Below are positions 34,295 through 44,237 of a DNA stretch of 64,000 nt, piece by piece. How positions within the stretch are numbered: position 1 is the first letter of the stretch; the number at the start of each line of letters is the position of its first letter. The stretch is taken from NCBI RefSeq assembly GCF_040361255.1, contig NZ_APNG01000002.1, forward strand, positions 1-64,000. The letters are read 5' to 3'. The position numbers and the translations under genes are program-made. The notes below the pieces were generated by a model. The model did not search any database and had not been told where the DNA came from. It was given only the letters and a program-made list of their open reading frames with translations. Source of the stretch: Salinisphaera sp040361255 (lineage in GTDB: Bacteria; Pseudomonadota; Gammaproteobacteria; Nevskiales; Salinisphaeraceae).

Positions 34295-36394
34295 ATGACA
34301 GCCATGCTATTGCGTCGGTTCTGCCTGTTCGCACTGCTCGCCCTCGCCGCGGGCCCGGCCGCTATGGCGCAATCGACCGGCAATGCAGCCACGGCCGGCG
34401 ATGCGTTCACGCTCAACCTCAAGAACGCCGATATCACCACGCTGATCGCGACCGTCAGCGAGGTCACGGGCCGCAATTTCGTGGTCGACCCGCGGGTAAA
34501 AGGCGATGTCACCGTACTCTCCACCGAGGCGATGACGCCCGACGAGCTCTACGAGACGTTTTTGTCGGTGCTCGAAGTCCACGGCTTCGCGGCCGTGCCC
34601 TCGGGCGAAGTCACCAAGATCATTCCCCAGATCAATGCCAAGCAGGATGGCGGGTTCGGGCGCGGCGGCAGCACTCGCGAAGACATCGTCACGCGGGTGA
34701 TTTCGGTAGCCAACGTACCGGCCGATCAACTGGTGCCGATCCTGCGCCCGCTGGTGCCCCAATATGGCCACCTGGCGGCCTACTCGGCATCCAACACCCT
34801 GATCATCTCCGATCGCGAGGCCAACGCCCAGCGTATCGCCGAGATCGTCAACAAGATCGACCGCAACGGTCTGCAGGACGTCGAAAACATCCGGCTGCAA
34901 TACGCCAGCGCCTCGGAAGTCGCGCGGGTGATCGACCAGCTCAAGTCCGGCGCGGGCAATAATTCTGCCGCCGCGAACTTCAGTGTGATTCCGGACGAGC
35001 GGACCAACAGCGTGATCATCAGCGGCGGTCGCAAGGAACGGCTGCGCCTGCGCGCGATCATCGCCGATCTGGATACCGCCACGGAACAGACCGGCGGCAC
35101 CCAGGTCGTCTATCTCGACTATGCCGATGCCGAATCGCTGGCCCCGGTCTTGCAGAACTTCGCCAGCGGCCGGGGCGCAAGCACCAGCAGCGCTTCCTCT
35201 TCGGCCGGCGGCGCTGCCGGCGGCAATGCCAGCGGGCTACGTGCCAGTACAAGCGGCGGCGCGGGCGCGAACGGCGTGACCGTGATAGCGGAACCGGCCG
35301 CCAACGCGCTGGTCGTCACCGCGCCGGCCGATACCATGCGCGAGATCAAGCAGGTGATCGACCAGCTCGATATCCGCCGCGGTCAGGTGCTCGTCGAGGC
35401 CATCATCGCCGAAGTCACCCTGTCGCGTTCGCGCCAGTTGGGTGTGAACGTGGCCGTGTTCGACGATGGCGGTCCGGCCGCCGCCAGTATTCTCGATTCG
35501 CAAACGCTCCAAGCTGTGCCGTCGCTGGCGCTGGACGGCACGCCGCTGGATCTGGTCCAGCAGGGCCTGAATCTGGGCCTGGGCAAGATCAATGACGGCG
35601 GGACCAGCTTTGCTGTGCTGGTCAATGCGCTGTCCGGCAATACCAATACCAACGTGCTGTCCACACCGTCGTTGATTACGCGTGACAACGAGGAGGCCGA
35701 GATCAAGGTCGGCCAGGAAGTGCCGTTCGTGACCGGCAACTACACCAGCAGTACGACGGGCGGTGGTACGGGCAACGGGCTAACTAACCCGTTTCAGACC
35801 ATCGAACGCAAGGACGTGGGCCTCACACTGGGGTTTACCCCGCAGATCAGTGCCGGCGATACCATCCAGCTGACCATCGATCAGGAAGTCTCGAGCATTG
35901 CACAGGGCTCGAGCCAGACCGGCGCGGTCGATCTGATCACCAACAACCGGACACTCACGACCTCCGTGGAGGTCGAGAACGGCCAGATCCTGGTGCTCGG
36001 CGGGCTGATCGACGATCAGGTGACCGAAACCGAGCAGAAAGTGCCGGTGCTGGGTGATATCCCCATTCTCGGCGCGCTGTTCACCAACCGCAGCGTGCAG
36101 AAAAACAAGCGCAATCTGCTCAACTTCATCCGGCCGACCATTCTGCGCGGCGGTGGCGAGGCGGATTACTACACGCGCAAGAAATACAACTACATTCGCT
36201 CGCTGCAGGAACAACAGGCCAAGACCAGTATCCCGCTGATGGCCGAAGAACAGCGTCCCCAGTTGCCCGCGATCGAGTCCTATGACGACCGCGACTCGTT
36301 TTCCGAAGACTCGGGCGTGAGCGGCAATGACAGCGTGCCGCGCGACTCGGCGCCCGATACGCGCAGCGGTAAACGCCGCGGCGATGATTTCTAG
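34295..36394 (+). CDS. gspD: T2SS outer-membrane secretin GspD
   Basis: 699 residues with a signal peptide ending near GPAAMAQS. N0-N3 domains (N0 from FTLNLKNADITTLIATVSEV) are followed by the secretin barrel with the signature VPVLGDIPILGALFTNRSVQ. A glycine/serine/alanine-rich loop in N3 (near residues 286-325) is longer than average. The C-terminal ~50 residues are Ser/Asp-rich and would be the S-domain site for a pilotin; no pilotin gene is in view. Confidence 0.95.
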   Translation: MTAMLLRRFCLFALLALAAGPAAMAQSTGNAATAGDAFTLNLKNADITTLIATVSEVTGRNFVVDPRVKGDVTVLSTEAMTPDELYETFLSVLEVHGFAAVPSGEVTKIIPQINAKQDGGFGRGGSTREDIVTRVISVANVPADQLVPILRPLVPQYGHLAAYSASNTLIISDREANAQRIAEIVNKIDRNGLQDVENIRLQYASASEVARVIDQLKSGAGNNSAAANFSVIPDERTNSVIISGGRKERLRLRAIIADLDTATEQTGGTQVVYLDYADAESLAPVLQNFASGRGASTSSASSSAGGAAGGNASGLRASTSGGAGANGVTVIAEPAANALVVTAPADTMREIKQVIDQLDIRRGQVLVEAIIAEVTLSRSRQLGVNVAVFDDGGPAAASILDSQTLQAVPSLALDGTPLDLVQQGLNLGLGKINDGGTSFAVLVNALSGNTNTNVLSTPSLITRDNEEAEIKVGQEVPFVTGNYTSSTTGGGTGNGLTNPFQTIERKDVGLTLGFTPQISAGDTIQLTIDQEVSSIAQGSSQTGAVDLITNNRTLTTSVEVENGQILVLGGLIDDQVTETEQKVPVLGDIPILGALFTNRSVQKNKRNLLNFIRPTILRGGGEADYYTRKKYNYIRSLQEQQAKTSIPLMAEEQRPQLPAIESYDDRDSFSEDSGVSGNDSVPRDSAPDTRSGKRRGDDF

Positions 36395-36415
36395 CCGTAC
36401 ACGGCAGGAGCGAAC

Positions 36416-37966
36416 ATGAGCGACAGCCTGGAAACGCTCAGCCTGGAACCTCTCGTCGAACACAACCCGCCGCCCGCTACTTCGAGCGCGGGCGGCGGAA
36501 TCGACCGCCTGCCGTTCGCGTTCGCCAAACGCCACGGCGTCATGCTCGGGCCCGAGCGCGATGGCGCGATTCATGTCACCGTGCGCACGCCGGTCAACCA
36601 GACCGCGCTGTCGGAAGTACGTCGCTATTGTCGCCGTCCGTTGACCATCGAGCGCGTCGATGCCGGCTCCTTCGATGCCCTGCTGCAGAACGACTACGAA
36701 GGCAAGGCCAACGAGTCGATGCAGATCGTCGAGGGCATGGACGAGGATATGGATCTGTCGGACGCGGCGCGCGCGCTTTCTGAGCCCGCCGATCTGCTCG
36801 AGTCTTCCGACGACGCACCGATCATCCGCCTCATCAATGCCCTGCTGACCGAAGCGATCAAGGAAAACGCCTCGGATATCCATATCGAGCCATTCGAGGC
36901 CCGGCTGACCGTACGTTTTCGCGTGGATGGCGTGCTGCGCGAGGTGCTCAACCCGCCGCGCCAACTCGCACCGCGGCTGATTTCGCGCGTGAAGGTCATG
37001 GCCAAGCTCGATATCGCCGAAAAACGCGTGCCTCAGGACGGGCGTATTTCGGTGCGCATCGCGGGCCGCCCGGTCGACGTGCGTGTGTCCACGATTCCTT
37101 CAGGCAATGGCGAGCGCGTGGTGATGCGCCTGCTCGACAAGCAGGCCGGGCGGCTGGACCTGCCCCAGCTAGGCATGCCGGCGGATACGCTCACCGCGAT
37201 CGACGAACTGATTCACAAGCCGCACGGCATCATGCTCGTCACCGGCCCGACCGGTTCGGGCAAGACCACCACGCTCTATGCCGGGCTTACCCGCATCAAC
37301 GACCGCACCCGCAACATCATGACCGTGGAAGACCCGATCGAGTATTACCTCGACGGCATCGGCCAGACCCAGGTCAATTCCAAGGTGGACATGAGCTTCG
37401 CGCGCGGGCTGCGCGCGATCCTGCGCCAGGACCCGGACGTGGTGATGATCGGCGAAATCCGCGACCTGGAAACCGCGGAAATCGCAGTCCAGGCCTCGCT
37501 GACCGGACATCTGGTGCTCTCGACCCTGCATACCAACACCGCCGTGGGTGCGATCGCGCGCCTGCGCGATATGGGCGTGGAGCCGTTTCTGCTATCGTCG
37601 AGCCTGATCGGCATCATGGCGCAGCGGCTGGTCCGTACCCTGTGCAAGCACTGCCGCACGCCCTACGAAGCCAACCGGCGCGAATGCGAACTGCTGGGCG
37701 TAGACCCGGCGACCCCGCCCACGCTCTACAAGCCCGCAGGCTGCGAGGCCTGCAACCAGTCCGGTTTTCGCGGCCGGACCGGCGTCTACGAGCTGGTGGT
37801 CGTCGATGACGAGATGCGCAATCTCATCCACGAACAGGCCTCGGAACAGAAACTCGAGAAACACGCGCGCCTGACCACGCCGAGCATACGCGCGGATGGC
37901 GTGGCCAATGTGCTGGCAGGCAACACCACGCTCGAGGAAGTACTGCGCGTTACGCGTGAAGGCTGA
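36416..37966 (+). CDS. gspE: T2SS motor ATPase GspE
   Basis: 516 residues. The N-terminal domain binds GspL. The motor has Walker A GPTGSGKTTTLYAG, Walker B DPDVVMIGEIRDLETAEIAV, His box STLHTNTAVGAIARL and the zinc-binding tetracysteine site (CKHC, CEAC). The TLHTNTA box separates it from the pilus ATPase PilB elsewhere in the window. Its TGA overlaps the gspF ATG. Confidence 0.96.
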   Translation: MSDSLETLSLEPLVEHNPPPATSSAGGGIDRLPFAFAKRHGVMLGPERDGAIHVTVRTPVNQTALSEVRRYCRRPLTIERVDAGSFDALLQNDYEGKANESMQIVEGMDEDMDLSDAARALSEPADLLESSDDAPIIRLINALLTEAIKENASDIHIEPFEARLTVRFRVDGVLREVLNPPRQLAPRLISRVKVMAKLDIAEKRVPQDGRISVRIAGRPVDVRVSTIPSGNGERVVMRLLDKQAGRLDLPQLGMPADTLTAIDELIHKPHGIMLVTGPTGSGKTTTLYAGLTRINDRTRNIMTVEDPIEYYLDGIGQTQVNSKVDMSFARGLRAILRQDPDVVMIGEIRDLETAEIAVQASLTGHLVLSTLHTNTAVGAIARLRDMGVEPFLLSSSLIGIMAQRLVRTLCKHCRTPYEANRRECELLGVDPATPPTLYKPAGCEACNQSGFRGRTGVYELVVVDDEMRNLIHEQASEQKLEKHARLTTPSIRADGVANVLAGNTTLEEVLRVTREG

Positions 37967-39180
37967 TGGGCGCCTACGAATACACTGCACTCGACGCCCG
38001 CGGGCGGGAAAAGAAAGGCATCCTCGAGGGCGATGCCGCACGCGCGATTCGTGCCCAGCTGCGCGAACAGGGCCTGACACCGCTGGAAGTCAGCGAGGTC
38101 TCCGACCGCAAGAGCGGTGGCAGCCGCAACATATCCTTTCGGCGCGGTATCAGCGTCACCGAGCTGTCGTTGTTCACCCGCCAGCTGGCCACCCTCACCC
38201 ATGCCGGTCTGCCCATGGAGGAAGCCCTCAAGGCCGTGGCTGAGCAGACCGACAGCGACAAGGTACGCAAGATCATCGTCGGCGTGCGTTCGCAGGTGGT
38301 GGAAGGCCATACCCTGGCCGACGCGCTGGGCGAGTTCCCCAACAGCTTCGACGAGTTATATCGTGCGACCACCGCAGCGGGCGAGCAGTCCGGGCGTATC
38401 GACGAGGTGCTCAACGGCCTGGCCGACTACGTGGAAGATCAGCAGTCGATGCGCCAGAAGGTCATGGCCGCGCTGATCTACCCGGCGTTTCTGTCGATCG
38501 TGGCGATCGCCATCGTCATCGCCCTGCTGACCACGGTCGTGCCCGATCTGGTCCAGGTCTTCGACAGCGTGGGTGCAGATCTGCCCGCCCTGACCACGGG
38601 CCTGATCTCGGTCAGCGATTTTCTGCGGGTGTGGGGCTGGTTGCTGGCGCTGATACTCATCGCGCTGATTACCGCCTTTGTCTACGGCATGCGCCGGCCG
38701 GCGTTCAAACGCGCCGTGCAGGCGCGTATTCTGCAGCTACCGTTGATCGGGCGTTTCGTGCGCGGCGTGAATACCGCGCGCTTCACACGCACGCTATCGA
38801 TTCTCACCCGTAGCGGCGTGCCCGCGCTCGATGCCATGACCATCGGCGCCGACGTTGTAACCAATCTACCCATGCGCGACGCGATCAAACGCGCCTCCAC
38901 GCGTGTGCGCGAGGGCGATGCCATTCATCGTGCGCTCGGGCGCGAACGCCTATTCCCGCCGATTACCCTGCACATGATCGCCAACGGCGAGATTTCGGGC
39001 GAGCTGGACATGATGCTCGGGCGTGCGGCCGAACATCAGGAACGCGAAGTCGAAACATTACGGCAAGGTGTCATGGGCATACTCGGCCCGGCCGTGATTC
39101 TGCTCATGGGCGGGCTGGTACTGATCATCGTGCTCGCCATCCTGCAGCCGGTGTTCAATCTCAATCAGCTGGTCAAATAA
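37966..39180 (+). CDS. gspF: T2SS inner-membrane platform protein GspF
   Basis: 404 residues. The start MGAYEYTALDARGREKKGIL is the GspF family start, and two repeats of the T2SSF domain carry three or four membrane helices. It is the inner-membrane core with which the pseudopilus and GspE interact. It is coupled to gspE by a TGATG overlap. Confidence 0.95.
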   Translation: MGAYEYTALDARGREKKGILEGDAARAIRAQLREQGLTPLEVSEVSDRKSGGSRNISFRRGISVTELSLFTRQLATLTHAGLPMEEALKAVAEQTDSDKVRKIIVGVRSQVVEGHTLADALGEFPNSFDELYRATTAAGEQSGRIDEVLNGLADYVEDQQSMRQKVMAALIYPAFLSIVAIAIVIALLTTVVPDLVQVFDSVGADLPALTTGLISVSDFLRVWGWLLALILIALITAFVYGMRRPAFKRAVQARILQLPLIGRFVRGVNTARFTRTLSILTRSGVPALDAMTIGADVVTNLPMRDAIKRASTRVREGDAIHRALGRERLFPPITLHMIANGEISGELDMMLGRAAEHQEREVETLRQGVMGILGPAVILLMGGLVLIIVLAILQPVFNLNQLVK

Positions 39181-39268
39181 GCCAGCATCTCGTTCGCGCC
39201 GGCTCGGTCGGCACGCGCGTACACTCAGTCAGCCAATACAAACGATCGTCATCGAGGAGTAAAACGAC

Positions 39269-39727
39269 ATGACACGACAAGGCCTTCGCGCTGCACCGCC
39301 GCGCGCCCAGGGCGGTTTCACGCTTATCGAAATCATGGTCGTGGTGGTCATCCTCGGCATTCTCGCCGCGCTGGTCGTGCCGCAGATCATCTCGCGCCCC
39401 GACGAGGCCCGCGTGGCCAAGGCGCGCCAGGATATTCGTGCCGTGGAATCGGCACTCAAGCTCTACCGGTTGGACAACTTCCAGTATCCGACCACCGAAC
39501 AGGGTCTGGCCGCGCTCGTGGACAAGCCCACGACCCAGCCCGAGCCACGCAACTGGAAATCCGGCGGCTATCTGGATCGTATCCCCACCGACCCGTGGGG
39601 TAATGTCTATCACTATCGCAACCCCGGCGAGCACGGCGAGATCGACGTCTACACGCTCGGGCGCGATGGCCGACCAGGCGGCGACGAATCCGACGCCGAT
39701 ATCGGCAACTGGGCGCTGGACAACTAG
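39269..39727 (+). CDS. gspG: T2SS major pseudopilin GspG
   Basis: 152 residues. The motif AQGG|FTLIEIMVVVVILGILAALV has Glu5. The C-terminal domain carries the calcium-site region and the strongly conserved TDPWGNVYHYRNPGEHGEID. It forms the pseudopilus shaft after processing by a prepilin peptidase. An 88-bp gap before it may carry an additional promoter. Confidence 0.97.
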   Translation: MTRQGLRAAPPRAQGGFTLIEIMVVVVILGILAALVVPQIISRPDEARVAKARQDIRAVESALKLYRLDNFQYPTTEQGLAALVDKPTTQPEPRNWKSGGYLDRIPTDPWGNVYHYRNPGEHGEIDVYTLGRDGRPGGDESDADIGNWALDN

Positions 39728-39745
39728 CGCGCGGCTGATTCGCAG

Positions 39746-40288
39746 GTGCCGGCACGGGGTCAACAGCGCGGTTTCACGCTGATCGAGGTACTCGTCGTTG
39801 CCCTGATCATCGGCGTGGTACTGGCGTTCGTATCGCTGTCGATCAACCCCACCGGCCCGGCCGACCGTCTCGATACCGAAGCCCAACGCCTGAACGCGCT
39901 GCTTGAAGCAGCCGCCGACGACGCCATCCTCTACGGACGCGAACTCGGGCTTGATATCACCCGTGGCGGCTATCGCTTTCTGCGCCTGGGCGACGACGGC
40001 TGGCAGCCGCTTAACGCGCCCGACACGCCGCTGCGCGCGCGCGAGCTTGGCGATGGGATCGTGCTCGTACTCATCGACCGCGGCGACGACACCCCGCGGC
40101 TCGTCGCCGCCGATGACGATGAAGAAGAAGAAGAGGATCTCGTTCGTCCGGAAGCGGTACTGCTGTCGAGCGGCGAATTCATCCCCTTCGAACTCGAGCT
40201 GTATGCGCCGGACGTGAACTATCGTTACCGGCTGACCGGCGCCGCGGCCGGCACGCTCGAAATGCAGCGTATCGACGGCCCACGATGA
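39746..40288 (+). CDS. gspH: T2SS minor pseudopilin GspH
   Basis: 180 residues from GTG at 39746. The motif QRG|FTLIEVLVVALIIGVVLAF has Glu5. The globular domain contains an unusually acidic stretch (DDDEEEEEDL) in a loop. It is part of the tip complex with GspI, J and K, and overlaps gspI by 4 bp. Confidence 0.92.
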   Translation: MPARGQQRGFTLIEVLVVALIIGVVLAFVSLSINPTGPADRLDTEAQRLNALLEAAADDAILYGRELGLDITRGGYRFLRLGDDGWQPLNAPDTPLRARELGDGIVLVLIDRGDDTPRLVAADDDEEEEEDLVRPEAVLLSSGEFIPFELELYAPDVNYRYRLTGAAAGTLEMQRIDGPR

Positions 40289-40746
40289 AAACGCAAGCCG
40301 GTTTCACCCTGGTGGAAGTGCTGGTCGCCACCGCGATCATCGCCCTTGCCCTGGGCGCCTTCATTTCCGGCGGCGCGCGCTATGCCGACTATGCCCGCTA
40401 TATCCACGACCGCACGCTGGCCCAGGGCGTCGCGCGCAACCAGCTGGTGCAATACCAGATCGCGGAACAATGGCCGGGCACGGGCACTGAAGACGGCGAT
40501 ACGGATATGGGCGACACGGCCTGGCACTGGGAGGCCGAAATCCAGGAATCGCCCGATCCGGATGTTCGCCGGATCGATATCCGCGTGTTTCGTATCGACC
40601 CCAACAGCGGCGAACCCGAAGACAATTCCGTGGCCCTGCTCAGCGGCTTCGTCACCCAGCACATCGCCCTGCAAAATGCCCCCGCAAGCGGCGACAGCGC
40701 GCAGGCCGATGAAGACACCGCGAGCGACTACGGCTCGAAGTTCTGA
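40285..40746 (+). CDS. gspI: T2SS minor pseudopilin GspI
   Basis: 153 residues; QAG|FTLVEVLVATAIIALALGA with Glu5. ARNQLVQYQI after the helix is typical. It forms the heterotrimeric tip with GspJ and GspK. The stop overlaps the gspJ ATG. Confidence 0.93.
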   Translation: MKTQAGFTLVEVLVATAIIALALGAFISGGARYADYARYIHDRTLAQGVARNQLVQYQIAEQWPGTGTEDGDTDMGDTAWHWEAEIQESPDPDVRRIDIRVFRIDPNSGEPEDNSVALLSGFVTQHIALQNAPASGDSAQADEDTASDYGSKF

Positions 40747-41396
40747 TGCGTACGGCCCGAGCTCAAAACGGTTTCACCCTGATCGAACTGCTGATCGCGA
40801 TCGCCGTATTCGTGGTCATGGCCGCGATGGCCTATGGCGGTTTGTCGTCGGTGATCTCGACCCGCGAGACGGTGAGTGCAGCGCTCGATCGCAGCAAGAC
40901 ACTGCAGATGTCCATCTGGCGCATGCGGGGCGATATCGAACAGATCGTCAATCGCCCGATTCGCGATAGCTTCGGCGACAGCCAGCCGGCGCTGTTCGGC
41001 AGCCCGGATATCGGCCTGCAGTTCACCCGCAACGGCTGGCGCAATCCCCTGGGCGATATTCGCAGCAATCTCCAACGTGTGGCCTATCGTATCGACGAAG
41101 ACGATAACCTCGTACGCGCGCACTGGCGCGTGCTCGATCGGGCCCAGGACAGCGCACCGGTGGAATCGGTTCTGTTCGAGAACGTCTCCAACGTGGAATG
41201 GCGTTTTCTCGATAGTAATCGCGAATGGCAGGACCGATGGCCCGCGGACACGTCGATCGGCGCATCGTTGTCCGGTGCCCCGACCCAGGCCGGCGCCGGC
41301 AACTACGAACCGCCCCTTGCCATCGAACTGCGCCTGACCACGCCCACCTGGGGCGATCTGCGGTTTTTGTTCATGATCCCCGGGGCCGAACGATGA
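40746..41396 (+). CDS. gspJ: T2SS minor pseudopilin GspJ
   Basis: 216 residues; QNG|FTLIELLIAIAVFVVMAAM with Glu5, then SAALDRSKTLQMSIWRMRGDIEQ (as a region at residues ~45-67) and the conserved RPIRDSFGD. It overlaps gspK by 4 bp. Confidence 0.93.
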   Translation: MRTARAQNGFTLIELLIAIAVFVVMAAMAYGGLSSVISTRETVSAALDRSKTLQMSIWRMRGDIEQIVNRPIRDSFGDSQPALFGSPDIGLQFTRNGWRNPLGDIRSNLQRVAYRIDEDDNLVRAHWRVLDRAQDSAPVESVLFENVSNVEWRFLDSNREWQDRWPADTSIGASLSGAPTQAGAGNYEPPLAIELRLTTPTWGDLRFLFMIPGAER

Positions 41397-42337
41397 CCCG
41401 CGTCGGCGCAATCCGACAGCGCGGTGTAGCATTGCTGACCGCCATGCTGATCGTGACACTGGTCGCCATCATCGGTGCCGGCATGCTCTCGCAGATGAAT
41501 CTCGCCCTGCACCGCAGCGGCAATATCTGGCAGTCGGAGCAGGCCTGGTGGTACGCCGTCGGCATCGAGAACTGGCTGGGCAAACTGCTGCGCCAGGACG
41601 CCGAACACAGCGATATCGACAGCCTCGACGAGGCCTGGGCCAAGCCAGTCGACTACCTTCCGCTCGATGGCGGCGCGCTCCAGGGCCGGTTGGTCGACCT
41701 GCAGGGGCGTTTCAATCTCAACAATCTTGGCTCCGGCGATGCCGAGGCGACCCAAAAGCAATTCGAACGTCTGATCGAGCTCGTGGCCGATACCGACCAG
41801 ATCACCGCGCGCACGATCGCGGCCTCGACCCGTGACTGGATCGATGCCGATATCAACCCGACCCTGCCGGATGGCGCCGAAGACGACTATTACCTTGGTC
41901 TTTCGCCCGCGTATCGTACCGGCAACACGCCGATGGCGAGCGCCAGCGAGCTGCGCCTGATCAAGGGCGTAACGCCCGCCATCTATAGCGCGCTCGCCCC
42001 CTATATCTGTGCACTGCCGGAGGCGACGGCGATTAACGTCAATACCGCCGCGGCGCCGATACTGGCCACGATTGCGCCGGAGCTGCCGCCGGATACGGGC
42101 GAAGCCCTGGTCAAGGCCCGGGCCGACGAACCGTGGAAATCCGTCGAAGCATTTCTTCAGGAACCCGCCCTGGCCGGCCGGGATATCGAGGGCAACGAAC
42201 TGGCCGTGACCACCCACTATTTCCTGGCCACCGGCCAGATCAGTGTTGACCGTGCCCAGGTACAGTTTTTCAGTGTACTCGAACGCGGCGATAACGGCGC
42301 CGTACGCACACTACGCCATAGCACCAATGTGGATTGA
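41393..42337 (+). CDS. gspK: T2SS minor pseudopilin GspK
   Basis: 314 residues from ATG 41393, overlapping gspJ. The helix RQRG|VALLTAMLIVTLVAIIGAG lacks Glu5, as is the rule for GspK, the tip-most subunit. The large alpha domain contains LQGRFNLNNL and the conserved INVNTAAAPILATI. A 194-bp gap follows before gspL. Confidence 0.95.
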   Translation: MTRVGAIRQRGVALLTAMLIVTLVAIIGAGMLSQMNLALHRSGNIWQSEQAWWYAVGIENWLGKLLRQDAEHSDIDSLDEAWAKPVDYLPLDGGALQGRLVDLQGRFNLNNLGSGDAEATQKQFERLIELVADTDQITARTIAASTRDWIDADINPTLPDGAEDDYYLGLSPAYRTGNTPMASASELRLIKGVTPAIYSALAPYICALPEATAINVNTAAAPILATIAPELPPDTGEALVKARADEPWKSVEAFLQEPALAGRDIEGNELAVTTHYFLATGQISVDRAQVQFFSVLERGDNGAVRTLRHSTNVD

Positions 42338-42531
42338 CACACGCCCGCCGCCCATCAGCCTGTTCGCACGGCGACGCGCTGCTATGAACACAGCTCGCCC
42401 CGCATCCCGGCGTGCCGCCGCGCCGTTAGCGCGCGGTGCATTAAAAGCCGTTTGGATTCAGGTAGACTGGCCGCGGATCGGTACGCCCGCGCCGCGCGCC
42501 GGCCGATCGAAGATTTCGGGGGTATGCTTTC

Positions 42532-43740
42532 GTGGCTGAACGATTCATCGTGCATTTCGACGGCGAACGCGCCGCCTGGCTGAATGCGGCCGATGAACTC
42601 GTGCTCGGCGAACTAGCCGACGCCGCGCTGGCTGCCGACGGGCGCGAATGCATCCTGTTGATCCCCGGCGAGGACGTGCTGCTCACCCGTGTCACCCTGC
42701 CGCCCATCCGCCAGGCGCGCCGCCGCCTGCAGGCCGCGGCGTTTGCCCTGGAAGATCAGCTGGCCACCCGCGTGGACGATCTGCATTTCGCGCTTGCCGC
42801 CCGGGCCGACGCCGATGGCGATACGCCCGTGCTGGTGGTCGATCGCGCGCTCATGCAGCGCCTGCTGGATGCCTGCGCCGAGGCCGGACTGGATATTGTT
42901 CAGGCGGTACCGGACATCTTCGCCTTGCCCAACCCGGAAAGCGAATGCTGGCACGTCGCCGTCGTGGCCGATCGCGTACTGACCCGAACCGGCACTCACC
43001 ACGGCTTTGCCTGCGAAGCATCGCTCTGGCCGGTGCTGGCCAGCGGTTGTACGCCGCCGGCGCGAATCGTGGTCGAGGCCGCACGAAACAATACCGCCGC
43101 CCAGACCATGCGCACCGAACAGGGTCTGGAGCCGGCGCCCACGATCGAGCCGACCGAATACGCCGACGACGACACCGTGTTCGCCCGGCTGCTCGCCCGC
43201 GCCGACACCAGCCAGGCCATCAACCTGCGCCAGGGCGTCTTTGCGCGGGCCTCGGCGATGCAGACCTGGTGGCAGCCGTTCAAGCTCACTGCCGGCCTCG
43301 CGGCCGCCTGGCTGCTGGTCGCGCTTACCGCGCGCGGTATCGAAAGCTATCAGTTGCATCAACGCATTAACGCACTCGAAGCGCGTAGCGAAAGCGTGTT
43401 CCGCGAGACCTTTCCGCGGGTCGGCACCATCAACGACCTGCGTGTACAGGCCGAACAGAATATCCGGGCGCTGCGCGGCAACGGCGCGAGCGGCGGTGTA
43501 TTCCCGTTACTGCAGGCGACTGCCGAGGTCGCCGGCCAGGCTGGTAGTCTGAGCATTCAGTCGTTGCAATACCGTGACGGCGCGCTCTATCTGAGCCTGC
43601 GCGGAGACAGCGTGCAGTCCCTGGAAGCGCTGCGGGCCGGCTTTGCCCGCCAGCGCGGCACCCGCCTGAACGTGGAAAGCGCGGATGCCGCCGCCGACGG
43701 TGTCCAGATCCGGGCCAGCGTGACCGCGGAGCCGACATGA
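42532..43740 (+). CDS. gspL: T2SS cytoplasmic-membrane protein GspL
   Basis: 402 residues from GTG at 42532. The N-terminal actin-like cytoplasmic domain binds GspE; one membrane helix lies at about 245-265, and the periplasmic part has a ferredoxin-like fold that pairs with GspM. A 194-bp upstream gap may carry a promoter. It overlaps gspM by 4 bp. Confidence 0.92.
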   Translation: MAERFIVHFDGERAAWLNAADELVLGELADAALAADGRECILLIPGEDVLLTRVTLPPIRQARRRLQAAAFALEDQLATRVDDLHFALAARADADGDTPVLVVDRALMQRLLDACAEAGLDIVQAVPDIFALPNPESECWHVAVVADRVLTRTGTHHGFACEASLWPVLASGCTPPARIVVEAARNNTAAQTMRTEQGLEPAPTIEPTEYADDDTVFARLLARADTSQAINLRQGVFARASAMQTWWQPFKLTAGLAAAWLLVALTARGIESYQLHQRINALEARSESVFRETFPRVGTINDLRVQAEQNIRALRGNGASGGVFPLLQATAEVAGQAGSLSIQSLQYRDGALYLSLRGDSVQSLEALRAGFARQRGTRLNVESADAAADGVQIRASVTAEPT

Positions 43741-44237
43741 ACGCATTACGCCAATGGTACGAAGGCCTGGCGCCGCGCGAACGCGTGGCGGTGATCGTAT
43801 GTGCTGTCGTGGTGAGCATTGCCCTGTTCTACTACGCCCTCTGGCGGCCGCTGAACACGAGCGTCGAGGAAGGTCGCATGCGTCTGACCGCCCAGGCCGA
43901 GGAAACCCGCTGGATGCTGGGGATTCGCGATGAAGCACGCCTGCTTCAGGCCGATAACACCCAGCGCCAGATTCAAGGGCGCAACGATTCGCTGCTGTCG
44001 ATCGTCGACAGCACCAGCCGCGAGAACGGTCTTGCCGATGCAGTGCGGCGTATCCAGCCCGACGACGACGATCAGGCCACGGTCACCCTGGAAAAGGCCA
44101 ATTTCAATCAGATGCTGTTCTGGCTGCACAGCCTGCAACGCGACTATGGCGTGGCCGCACGCCAGATGACCATCACCCGAGACGAAGAAGCCGGCACCGT
44201 CCAGGCTCGGCTCACCCTCGCCCGAGGTAACGCATGA
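43737..44237 (+). CDS. gspM: T2SS inner-membrane protein GspM
   Basis: 166 residues. An N-terminal WYEGLAPRERVAVIVCAVV helix anchors it, followed by a coiled region and a small periplasmic domain ending in FNQMLFWLHSLQRDYGV. It stabilises GspL. Overlaps join it to gspL and gspN. Confidence 0.92.
   Translation: MNALRQWYEGLAPRERVAVIVCAVVVSIALFYYALWRPLNTSVEEGRMRLTAQAEETRWMLGIRDEARLLQADNTQRQIQGRNDSLLSIVDSTSRENGLADAVRRIQPDDDDQATVTLEKANFNQMLFWLHSLQRDYGVAARQMTITRDEEAGTVQARLTLARGNA

Noticed and set aside
42338..42531. Small gene between gspK and gspL
   Set aside because: A short arginine/proline-rich frame exists, but it has no ribosome binding site or family; more likely a regulatory gap.
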